From NCBI GenBank assembly GCA_026413225.1, contig CM048552.1:46701001-46765000 (forward strand): a DNA stretch of 64,000 nucleotides, given 5' to 3'. Below, in pieces: positions 38,401 to 47,028 of the stretch. The first letter of the stretch is position 1; each line of letters begins with the position of its first letter. The translations under genes and the position numbers were made by a program. The notes under the pieces were generated by a model. It searched no databases. It worked only from the letters and a program-made list of their open reading frames with translations, and was not told where the DNA came from. The DNA comes from Otis tarda. Its lineage: Eukaryota; Chordata; Aves; Otidiformes; Otididae.

Positions 38401-40552
38401 TGAAAGTTAGGCTCCTGAAAATGTACTTAGGTTCCTGAATGTACTCTGAAATTTAGACTTCCTTGTTCAAATGACTGTTTGCTTTAATAAATAAAACAGT
38501 TCAGGGTCTGTCCTGTGGTCCTGAGTTCAAATGCAATGGCTGACCTCGTACTGAAATGGTAAAACTCTCCAAAACAGGATGGACTTTTTTGTGTTGCCTT
38601 CTGGGAAGGACTGTCCTCGCTGCTTCTTGATGAGCTCTATATCATGCTCAAGCATTGCCTGAGAGAGCATTTGTGGTCCTGGGCCAAACAATGCCAGGAA
38701 CTGTGCAGTCAAACAGTACGTTACTTGCACTATATTAACAATTCATTCTAAGTCAGCTACTTGTGTGCAAGTGCTCAAGCCTGTTCCCTGGCCCTGATTA
38801 GTTTACTAGTGCACCTATAACCAATGCAGTGAGGTTTGGGGGTTTGTTTGCTTGCTTTCTTGTTTGTGTGTTTTGCTCTGAGACACCAGCAGAGCAACAA
38901 ATGCTAAAACCTTTCCACCTGTCCTTAAACTGAATACAGTGGATTTACATACACAAACTTTAAATGAGAAAGGATAATGCAGTACATGGGATGCTTATGT
39001 TTGGGCTTAGAAGGCTTGTAATAATCCCCAGTCCATCAGACTTTCTGTGAGACCATCAAATCACTTGGCCTCTTTGTGTTTCGGTCCCACACCTGCAAAG
39101 TTGTACTTTCAATTCTTCCCAGGAGTCCTGTTAAAAATTATAAGGCTGACTGACTTTCTGGCAATTGCAACTCTGTCACAGTGCACAAATAAATAGGAAA
39201 CAAGTGTTCCTAGCTCTGACTGTTAGAACAAATTTAGTCTATAACTGTCTTGATTATTCTGGTGTTCAACAGCTATTACTATAGCAACCTGTTTTAATAA
39301 CTTCCAAAGAGTACAAAACACACTAGAATTAGGTTAATTCTGTGGTTAGGCACTCTACATAATATGCAACTATCTGGATCCCCATGGAGAGTACAAGGAG
39401 TGCACATTCCTAACAGGAGCTTAATCAACAGATAAAGCACCGTACCTGCCAATGAAAGAAGGTATTTTCCCTCTTTTTTACAAAATGCCTTTAGGATCAG
39501 CAACATTTGTTTAAAAGGAGATTATTCATTTTGAAGTACATGATCTTACTGAAAACAATACTGTGTACAGAAACTCTTGGCACTAACTATCCTATTTGTG
39601 CAAAATATTTATTATGCTTCAGGGTTAAAGAGAAGGTTATCATTTTTCTACACCTTTATGTCCCACCAATTGCCAAATCATTGTAAGAATATGCTCTTTC
39701 TGATAACTTTTTAAGGAGTTTTCTCATGTACAAAAGGATAGCTTATTCAATTTTATTTCAGTTTCCATTTAACACAAGTAGACTTTCTAGGTAATTGGGT
39801 TTTTAAACCCATTATCTTTTCATTTGTATCACTGATATTTAAGATCAAGAGTGATGTACATATAAGTAACGTGTTCAGCAGAATTACTTTCATAATTTCA
39901 TTACTTACATACCATGAGAAAAAGCAAAAAAAAAAAAATCTGTTTACTTTTAGTGCTTCTCTCTTGAAAATAAGACAATAAGACATTTGTAATATAGTAT
40001 ACTTCTTGCATTTTCAGCATTCTGTATGCAAGTTTCTTTACAGTCTTTGGATACCAGAAAGAGAAAATACAGTCAGAAAGTTGAGGACAGATGAAATAAA
40101 ATTTAATAAAAGCAGATTTAAAGACTTCCTTCCCCTTCATTTACACAAATGCATATAAAACACAACACATTTCTACATTTTTTCCCCTCACTTTCCATTA
40201 TTTTGTAGAATCCAATTTTATGTCCTCTTTCTAACCATTTAGATGCTTTTTGTTCTTGGAAAATTTAAGTTTGTCTCCTACTAAATTAGTTTAGAGGGGA
40301 ATATGAAATTTAATCTTAGTAATTCATGTAATTTTGCCAATCTATGTGACTAATCCCATATTCAGCTTCAGGTTAAAAAATAAATAAATGAATTTCCAAA
40401 CAAAAGGATAGATGAAGTATAACTAATAGATTGTATAAATGCAGAATGTGTGCAGACACTCTTATTCAAAAATTTAAATTGTTAGTTTGTAATTATTGTG
40501 TGTGATTGTATCACTAAATATAGTATTGATATTTTCTGAATAACTTCATCTT
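32455..40552. other. AT-rich DNA between LTR copy 2 and a CR1, no gene recognised
   Basis: No interspersed repeat was recognised in these 8 kb. T-rich tracts occur near 32718-32741 and 33440-33455, and an aaag-type purine run near 37898-37918. GC-richer, possibly conserved patches occur near 36310-36640 and 38160-38730. The latter contains an exon-like minus-strand segment (38545-38700) described separately. Confidence 0.5.
38545..38700 (-). CDS. Candidate internal exon, unrecognised gene (speculative)
   Basis: This minus-strand segment of 156 bp (52 codons, phase 0 to 0) is open. It is preceded by a pyrimidine-containing tract ending gactgcacag and followed by gtcagc. The translation has ordinary globular composition, with pieces such as FLALFGPGPQ and LEHDIELIKKQRGQ, unlike the AT-rich chance frames nearby. 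A second protein-like minus-strand frame lies just downstream (38127-38390). I do not recognise the product. The donor is only moderately good, and no partner exon was found in the window. Alternatives are a conserved non-coding element or a decayed pseudogene. Confidence 0.18.
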
Positions 40553-41345
40553 AGAATCATAGAATAGTTTGGGTTGGAAGGGACCCTTAAAAGTCATCTA
40601 GTCCAACCTCCCCTGCAAGGAGCAGGGACATCTCCAACTACATCAGGTTGCTCAGAGCCTCATCCAACGTGGCCTTGAATATTTCCAGGGATGAGGCATC
40701 TACCACCTCTCTGGGCAACCTGTGCCAGTGTTCCACCATCCTCATTGTAAAAATTTTTTTCCTTCTATCTAGTTTGAATCTACTTCCCTCTATTTTAAAA
40801 CTATTACCTTTTGTCCTATCACAACAGGCCCTGCTGAAGAGTTTCTCCCCATCTTTCTTATAAACCCCCTTTAGGTACTGGAAGGCTTCTAAAAAGTCTC
40901 CCTGGAGCCTTCTCTTCTCCAGGCTGAACAGCCCCAACTCTCTCAGCCTGTCCTCATAGGAGAGGTGCTCCAGCCCTTTAATAATTTTTGTGGCCCTCCT
41001 CTGGATCCACTCTAAAATGTCTATGTCCTTCTTATTTTGGAGGCTCCAGAGCTGGATGCGGTACTCCAGGTGAGGTCTCACAAGAGCAGAGCAAAGGGTC
41101 AGAATCACTTCCCTCGGCCAGCTGGCCACAATTCTTTTGATGTAGCCCAGGATGTGTCTGGCTTTCTGGGCTGCAAGCACACATTGCCAGCTCATGTTGA
41201 GCTTCTTGTCAACCAGAACACCCAAGTCCCTCTCCTCAGGGCTGCTCTGGATCCATTCTTCTTCCAAACTGTATCTGTGCTTGGACCCATGTGCAGAACC
41301 TTGGCCTTACTGAACTTAATGAGGTTTGCATGGACCCACACCTTG
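40553..41345 (-). mobile_element. CR1 LINE, 5'-truncated 3' end, minus strand
   Basis: This truncated CR1 has its 3' end at the left, where the plus strand reads agaatcatagaatagtttgg. It reaches back into the region of ORF2 that encodes NLIKF.KAKVLHMG (41192-41383 frame). A 1-base-type frame shift near 41265 separates that piece from the long frame at 40638-41267. The 3' untranslated region is the usual short CR1 tail (plus strand ggttggaagggacccttaaa). No poly-A is present, as expected for CR1. The upstream limit is approximate and no target duplication was identified. It cannot be autonomous, because the reverse transcriptase core and endonuclease are missing. Confidence 0.93.
40638..41267 (-). 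pseudogene. CR1 ORF2 C-terminal remnant (209 codons, open)
   Basis: This is the C-terminal end of the CR1 ORF2 polyprotein, which in full-length elements carries an endonuclease and a reverse transcriptase. The remnant begins near EEEWIQSSPEERDLGVLVD and runs through LAAQKARHILGYIKR, EVILTLCSALVRPHLEY, IQRRATKIIKGLEHLSYEDR, LGLFSLEKRRLQGD, AFQYLKG, SRACCDRTKGNSFK and FTMRMVEHWHRLPREVVDA, stopping after ALSNLM, the normal family end. The catalytic YxDD box is upstream and absent. No stop or frameshift interrupts these 209 codons, so the insertion is relatively young. The first methionine is incidental. It is not expected to make a working protein. Confidence 0.88.
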
Positions 41346-43849
41346 TAGTATAGTATGATACATCTTTCCTTAAGGAGGACCAAAAAATTGTATTGGTGAA
41401 CCTTTATTTTAATTCCATTTCAACTGCTTCATGCTATCTAAACTCTTTATGAAGAGAGGATTAAGGACATATCATATCAGTCCCTTTGCTAAGCTACAGA
41501 ACTGTCATATGGATTTTTGTGCTAGTCTGACCAAGGTAGTCTGCAAGGTGATATTACAAAAAAAACCTAAATATTGCCATGCACATTTTTTGGGAGTTGT
41601 AGCTTTCAACGGAAATGTCGGTGGGCTACTTGGATTTTTAAAAATTTGAATATTTGAACAAAAATGAGGGATAGAATCAGGAGGATGGAGAGGAAACCCA
41701 GAACTCAGAATATGAAGTACTGGGTTGTATAAAGTATACATGTTGAATTTTAAGTCAATAATAACAATGACATGTTTAAATGATAACATTGACGCATGTC
41801 AGAAATAGTTATATTGAGCACAATTGTGCACTGTAGTCATTGGTGTTATATGAATCCATGATTAGGAGGGCTGGTAGCAGAAGTCTAGATATGGTGGAGA
41901 AAGCTAAGTCATAAGAGGGGTCACTTTTACACTGGTTACTTCCTATAAATGAGCACATCTATGTTTTCTTAAATTTGTGCTGAGTTTGCTGTTTCAAGTT
42001 GTAATTATGACACCATATTTTTTTCTTTTAATGAACTTGATCAAGATTTTCATGAAAATGCAAGCTTGACAAGCCATAACAATGCAAAAATGTCATAACC
42101 TAGTGCACCACCCACTGAGAATATTGCTCTATATCTGAATCAGACATGAGTCAACATCTAACAATTATTTAGAAGTGGATAAGGTGGCATAATGCAAAAC
42201 AAAGCTCTTTCTTTTCAGTAACTAAAGAATTAAAAGTAATACTTAAGATCGTTGCCATTTTCTTTTCACTTTGTTGTGAACCCAAGGACTAGAGGATATG
42301 GTGCAAAAAGTATTATTTTTGTTTATTTGTAATTCCTATCATTAAGCTTTGATTAGCCAACACAGTTCCCATCATCAGTCAACAATGACCTTGAGGTTTT
42401 GTTGCCTCACCCACAGACCAAGGCAGGTGTAGACTAGAACATTTGTTCTCACCTTTAGAAATACTTCAGAAGATTATATTGGGTAAGTACTGCAACTGTG
42501 GCCTGTAGAAGTCCACTGAACTTCTAGTTTGCCCTCCATCATGCTGTGGCTTCTAGGCAGCTGAACTCAGGCAGTAAAGAAGAAATATCGCTGTTTCTTC
42601 TTTTATTTAAGTCTAACAGTGTAGTCTTTGTGCTTTCATAAATGGTTTTTGAAAATGCAGTTTGGACTAAGGTTTGATCCAGAACAGCTCCTGACAGGAA
42701 ACAGGAACAAGAAATGAAATACTTGATGTGTATTCATAGTATTCAAAGGCTTTTAAATGCTTTTCTACCTTTTCTTCCTTTCTTTCTAGTGGTAGTGGGA
42801 AGGTAAGTGCTTCAAACAACTTTCCCTCTCCTCCAAAGGTGATAAAAAGCTTATATTCATGCTAGATTGTACCAGGATATATTGCAGTGGGACTTGAATT
42901 TTATCTTATTGTTCTTCACAGACAGGGGAACATCTCTCTATTCTTCCAATATTAATAAATGTCTATTGTTATGACATTGCTATAATGTTCAAGATAAAAA
43001 TTAAAAATGAAAAATACTGGTTTCACATATATATAAAATTTAAACAAATATAGACTCAAAATAATTTTAATACAAATTGTGTGATACAGCTCTTTACTTA
43101 TTTTCTCAGATCCACCTGTCCTCAGTCTATACAAGAGAGCCGATGACTTGTAGAGTAGTTATATTAAAATATTTTCTATCCTTCATTTTGAGATTAAGTT
43201 TCTCTCATATTAGCAATTTTCAGCATTATTGCTTTGCAGAAGAATTAGGTGGGATGAGCACTGGACAGGAGATTAATTCATGTATAAATAATAGTCTTGA
43301 AACCTAAGGAAAATAGAATGAACTGCATCTGTGTAATATATCAAATCATTTAAGGACAGACTAATAAGACTTATTTTAAAATGAGGTTGATCTTCAGCTG
43401 AGTGAGACAAAGGAAAGGAGAAGTGAAAATTCATAGTTAGTTAGAGGGTAGAAACAGAGAAATGTACGTTATAAAAGTCACAGATGAAAGTTGATCTGGC
43501 ATACCATATATGTCTCAGGAAATTTGAATTTGAAATGGCACCAGAATAGGAAAGAATCACTAAAGTGGTCAGAGTAAAGAATGATATATTTGTAAGAGAC
43601 AACTAAGTTAGCTTGTTTTACTAAGTTTATCAACACTGAAAGGACTAGAAGGCATAATATATATGTATGATCTATATATAAATATGCAACATGTGCAACA
43701 TAAATGTATAAATACGTATGTTTATAGATGTGCAAGACATGCTTAATGTGCAAGACATGCTTAAAAGCTGCAAAAAGTAAGGCCACACTGAAGTTTAATA
43801 TTTTTATGAGAAAAAAAATTAACATTAGTAAGTTTAGTCTCCAAATTAT
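41346..43849. other. AT-rich DNA, no gene recognised
   Basis: No gene was identified. Within it, 43728-43763 is an exact 18-bp tandem duplication. Composition and short open frames are otherwise ordinary for non-coding avian DNA. Confidence 0.5.
43728..43763 (+). repeat. 18-bp exact tandem duplication
   Basis: The unit atgtgcaagacatgctta occurs twice, directly abutting. It translates to a repeated MCKTCL, but this is a local slippage product with no sign of coding function. Confidence 0.88.
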
Positions 43850-44050
43850 TAAAAGAGGAATGAGATTTTGGAACAGCTTTCCTAGAACATTCTCTAGTAG
43901 AATGGGAGGGAGGAAACAACTGATTTTTAAGATGAAGCTTGGTGTGTTTATGATGCAATCATGTGACATGGTTCCCTGATGTACGAAAGTACTAGGCAGA
44001 ATGACCTCCACAATATTTGTAGCTGCCTGAGATGTTGACCTTCTAATGCT
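43850..44050 (+). mobile_element. Probable ancient CR1-like LINE tail, plus strand
   Basis: The DNA around 43858-43960 encodes FWNSFPR, which resembles the W.(S/R)LP motif near the C-terminus of CR1 and L3 ORF2. A few dozen bases later comes a phenylalanine-lysine stretch (IFKMKLGVF) at the spacing seen in those elements, then DNA like old amniote CR1 tails (atcatgtgacatggttccc). The copy is heavily decayed, and the boundaries are guesses. A chance resemblance is possible. Confidence 0.45.
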
Positions 44051-45461
44051 GCTAAGTAACATCTTATGGGACGATTATGGTTCATGACCACTTTGAATTT
44101 GAATGGCCCATTGCCAGACAAAGGCTCAAGAATCAGTAAACACATTTCATTTGAATGTCACTAATTTAAGTATATATAACTTAGCAAAACTGTCACAAGG
44201 AAGTCATAATGAAAGTCCATATTTTCATTCAGTTAACAAATCACTCAGGCTCCAGAAGATAAAATTTAAATATCTTTATGAGGCTATTTTTCTCCCATAT
44301 CTGTTAAGACACAACTAACTATATATAAAGACCTTAGTCACAGTGAGGGGTAAACCAGGGCTAATTTTACTGTCTGTGATTAAAATACCTATTAATGGAG
44401 TATACGATGTAACATTACTATTAACAATTTATTTCTTTCAAGTACATAGCTCCTTTAATAAAGAAGTAAGATTTATCTTTCTATAAATACCAGATAGAGA
44501 AAATATTTTTTATTTCAATGTGACACTGACTTGCATCAATTTATTTCAATGTGACACTGACTATGAAATCCAAGAAAGAAAAATATATACAAAGAAAGGA
44601 GAACAGAAAAATCTTTAGTATATAATAACAACTTCCATATATGCCAATTCCATAGCATAATGCTAATAAAAAATTAATATGTAAAATAGACATTTTTAAA
44701 ATCCCAGGTACCTGTCACATACTTCCATTACGAGAAAAAATAGCAAAGAACCATATAATATTTTTTTCTTAATAGTTCTGGTCATTCTGACAACAATTTG
44801 GCTCAAACAAGGTCATGTCCTTAGCTGAAGGGAACACCACAGTCTGACATTAGAGAGAACTGAAAAAAAAACCCCAAGTCTGTGAGTTTCTTCCCAAGAG
44901 TAAATGTTATTTTTAATTGGTGAAAAATAGAGCATATTAATTCTATCAAATCCGTGAATGAATTACGTATGTGACTATGTTCACTTGATTAGGTAATGCC
45001 TACACAGTCAGTTTTGGAAAGGGAAATGTATAAATAAACATCTAAGGAAATTTATCAGTAGACCACTATTTGCAGAGCAAACTCTTACTCTATATATACT
45101 CTTACTATACTCTCCTACCATTGGAAAGTTTCTCATGTCGTTTTTTTAAAACTCAAGAACAACTGAAGTGCTGCCAAAAATACACCTTTCTTAACAAAAA
45201 ATTATCAGTATCCCTCTGGTTTTGGGATTTTTTTGAATGTGAAATTGTTAAGGATTAAGAAATGTTCTGTGCCCCTGTTTGCAGTTAAGGTAAATTCTGT
45301 AGATCCTGGTTTATGATTCTTTGGTAGAGGAAGATAGATAAGTTTCCTTTCATTTAAATAGGAAATAAGCAATGGTCACAAATTAAAAATTAAACCAGCA
45401 AATTAAACAAGCAAATATGAAATTCTGCCTGAATATAATAAAACACTTTTTTATTGAGAGG
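44051..45461. other. AT-rich DNA, no gene recognised
   Basis: No gene or element was recognised apart from a 22-bp direct repeat at 44510-44562. T- and A-rich runs are common. Confidence 0.5.
44510..44562 (+). repeat. 22-bp direct repeat, 31-bp period
   Basis: The stretch beginning ttatttcaatgtgacactga is present at 44510-44531 and again at 44541-44562, separated by 9 bases (tgcatcaat). It is a simple local duplication. Confidence 0.85.
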
Positions 45462-45653
45462 TTGATCAACACTGGCACAGGTTGCCCAGAGAGGTTGTAG
45501 AATCTCCCTCCTTGGATATATTCAAAAGCCATTTGGACACAGCCGTGGACAGCCTGCTCTAGGTGGCCCTTCTTGAGCAGGAGGGCTGGACAAAACAATC
45601 TCAAGAGGTCCCTTTCAAACTCAACCATTCTGTGATTTTTGTAATTCTGTGAT
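45462..45653 (+). mobile_element. CR1 LINE 3' fragment, plus strand
   Basis: This short CR1 tail contains cacaggttgcccagagaggt, then gatatattcaaaagcca, ctggacaaaacaatctc and ggtccctttcaaactcaacc, ending in two copies of attctgtgat. That is the 3' untranslated region and the very end of ORF2. The terminal repeat fixes the plus orientation. Confidence 0.88.
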
Positions 45654-45881
45654 AATCCTGCATATTTTTCTCACATATCCATACTGCCATTTGCTTGTCT
45701 AAATTAGTTGTAGCCATGTAATGACAAAGTTTCAACCTTTCAGAATAATATTTTCAGCAGCATTGAGAATTCACTTACTAATATAATGCAATAGACCCAA
45801 CATGAGCAAAAGACGTATCCTATATGTCAGTGGTATTAAAAAAACATTAACATAATCAATTAAAAATACTTCCAGATGTAT

Positions 45882-45886
45882 AACTC
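45882..45886 (+). repeat. 5-bp target-site duplication (left) of LTR copy 3
   Basis: The bases aactc precede the LTR; aacac at 47024-47028 follows it. One base differs, consistent with a mutation since insertion. Confidence 0.6.
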
Positions 45887-46058
45887 TGTTCTGATTTTAT
45901 TTAGTGTGGGGGGGCTACAGTGGTAGCTTCTGTAAGAAGCTGGTAGATGTTGCTCCCCTTTGTTCAGTGGACTCGGCTGCGCCTAGAGCGGACCCACTGC
46001 TGGACAAAGCTGAGCCAATTGGTAGCAGAATGTTCCCTGATAGTGCCTCTGTGATAAC

Positions 46059-46066
46059 ATATTTAA
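46059..46066 (+). promoter_or_regulatory. TATA-like box of LTR copy 3
   Basis: The sequence atatttaa followed by gaaggggaaaacag lies about 172 bp from the LTR start and is conserved in all three copies. Confidence 0.5.
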
Positions 46067-46295
46067 GAAGGGGAAAACAGAAAAAAAAAAAGAAGAGAAG
46101 AGAAGATGTGAAGAAGCTGAGCAGGGGCAGAGAGGGGGAGGCATGAGCCTTGTGGGCCTTGCAGGCCTCACCCTCTGGCCTCCCACCTGGCGGCTGTCTG
46201 GGCCAGACTTGGCACGGCCCGGCTGCAAGAAGTGGAGAGCAGACGAGATGTGAAGAGATCCTGAGAGGCATCTGCCTGCCTGTGAAGAAATTCTT

Positions 46296-46499
46296 GTGAG
46301 AGGAACAGCTGCAGACACCAAGGTCAGTGAAGAAGGAGGGGGAGGAGTAATGCGGCTCCTGGCCAAGATTCCCCTGCAGCCTGTGGTGAAGACCATGGTG
46401 AAGCAGGTTGTCCCCCTGCAGCCCATGGAGGTGCACGGAGGAGCAGAGATCCACCTGCAGCCCGTGGAGGACCCCACGTTGGGGCACGTGGTTGCCTGA
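46296..46499 (+). other. Short sense-strand open frame inside LTR copy 3 (67 codons)
   Basis: This frame lies downstream of the TATA-like box, in the LTR's own direction. It matches the 67-codon frame of copy 1 (330-533, minus) in length and most residues, including MRLLAKIPLQPVV. The repeated LQPV and LQPM come from the underlying array. Two copies of different age keep the same start and the same stop region. No domain is recognised and translation is not shown. Confidence 0.3.
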
Positions 46500-46562
46500 A
46501 GGAGGTTGTAGCCCATGGAGGGCCCTCTGGGGCAACTGTTCTGGAGGGACTGCACCCCGTGG
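46374..46562 (+). repeat. Imperfect ~42-bp array, core CTGCAGCCYRTGG, inside LTR copy 3
   Basis: Five related cores start at 46374, 46416, 46455, 46506 and 46550 (steps of 42, 39, 51 and 44). The first three are ctgcagcctgtgg, ctgcagcccatgg and ctgcagcccgtgg; the last two have drifted. The array is also visible in reverse complement in the other two LTRs. It could be an expanded enhancer-type repeat or just an old internal duplication. Confidence 0.75.
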
Positions 46563-46839
46563 AAGAAATGACCTACGCCGGAGCAGTTTCATGAAGGACT
46601 GTGGTGTATGGGTGGGACCCCACAATGGAGCAGGGGAGGAATGTGAGGAGTTCTTCCCCCGACGATGAAGTAGCAGCTTAAAACAACATGTGATGAACTG
46701 ACCGTAACCCCCATTCCCTCTTCCCCCCTGTGCCACTTGGGAGTGGGGGAAGGTGGTAGAGATAATGTTAAGCCTGGGAAGAGGGAGGATTGAGGGGAGG
46801 TTATCTCGTTCTCTGTCTCATTATCCTGCTAGTTTTAGA

Positions 46840-46845
46840 AATAAA
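46840..46845 (+). terminator. AATAAA polyadenylation signal of LTR copy 3
   Basis: An exact AATAAA lies about 180 bp before the LTR end and is followed by cgagtctgttttgccc, a block also next to the signal in copy 2. This is the expected arrangement at the R/U5 boundary. Confidence 0.65.
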
Positions 46846-47023
46846 TGCTTTTCTTAAAGTCGAGTCTGTTTTGCCCATAATGGTAACTTTAAGGATTTTC
46901 TCCCTGTCCTTATGTCAAACCTCAAGCCTTTTTCTTATATTACCTTTCCCTATTCTCTCAGAGGGTGGGGGGAGTGAGAGAGAGACTGCGTAGTCTGGTC
47001 CCGATTGGGGGTAAACTATGACA

Positions 47024-47028
47024 AACAC
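47024..47028 (+). repeat. 5-bp target-site duplication (right) of LTR copy 3
   Basis: The bases aacac pair with aactc at 45882-45886, with one mismatch. Confidence 0.6.

Larger units (their letters stand above)
45915..46736 (-). other. 273-codon open frame antisense to LTR copy 3
   Basis: This is the counterpart of the frame at 31616-32425, read from the strand opposite to LTR transcription. It starts MAQGGRGNGGYG and matches the other copy closely for its first 60 residues, then with scattered differences and small in-frame length changes. No stop interrupts it. It has no signal peptide or known domain and resembles no protein I know. It is shown because it is long for non-coding DNA and open in both complete copies. 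The conservative reading is that GC-rich, recently spread repeat DNA is open by chance. Confidence 0.35.
45887..47023 (+). mobile_element. 1.1-kb ERV-L-like solo LTR (copy 3), plus orientation
   Basis: This is the most complete copy of the family: 1137 bp, from tgttctgattttatttagtg to gtaaactatgaca. In order it has a U3 start, a TATA-like box at 46059-46066 and a purine tract (46078-46108). The GC-rich body with the CTGCAGCCYRTGG array follows (46374-46562), then gatgaactgaccgtaacccc near 46690, an AATAAA at 46840-46845, and an ERV-L-type end (gagagactgcgtagtctggt). Five-base flanks aactc and aacac fit a duplicated target. There is no internal retroviral sequence, so it is a solo LTR. It is inverted relative to 31331-32449. 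Family membership beyond ERV-L-like is not asserted. Confidence 0.92.

Noticed and set aside
41037..41348. 103-codon plus-strand frame
   Set aside because: It is the antisense shadow of the CR1 ORF2 remnant on the minus strand.
43478..44062. 194-codon minus-strand open frame
   Set aside because: The translation is Ile-, Leu- and Tyr-rich and hydrophobic, as expected of AT-rich DNA. It is antisense to a probable LINE fossil and crosses the 18-bp duplication.
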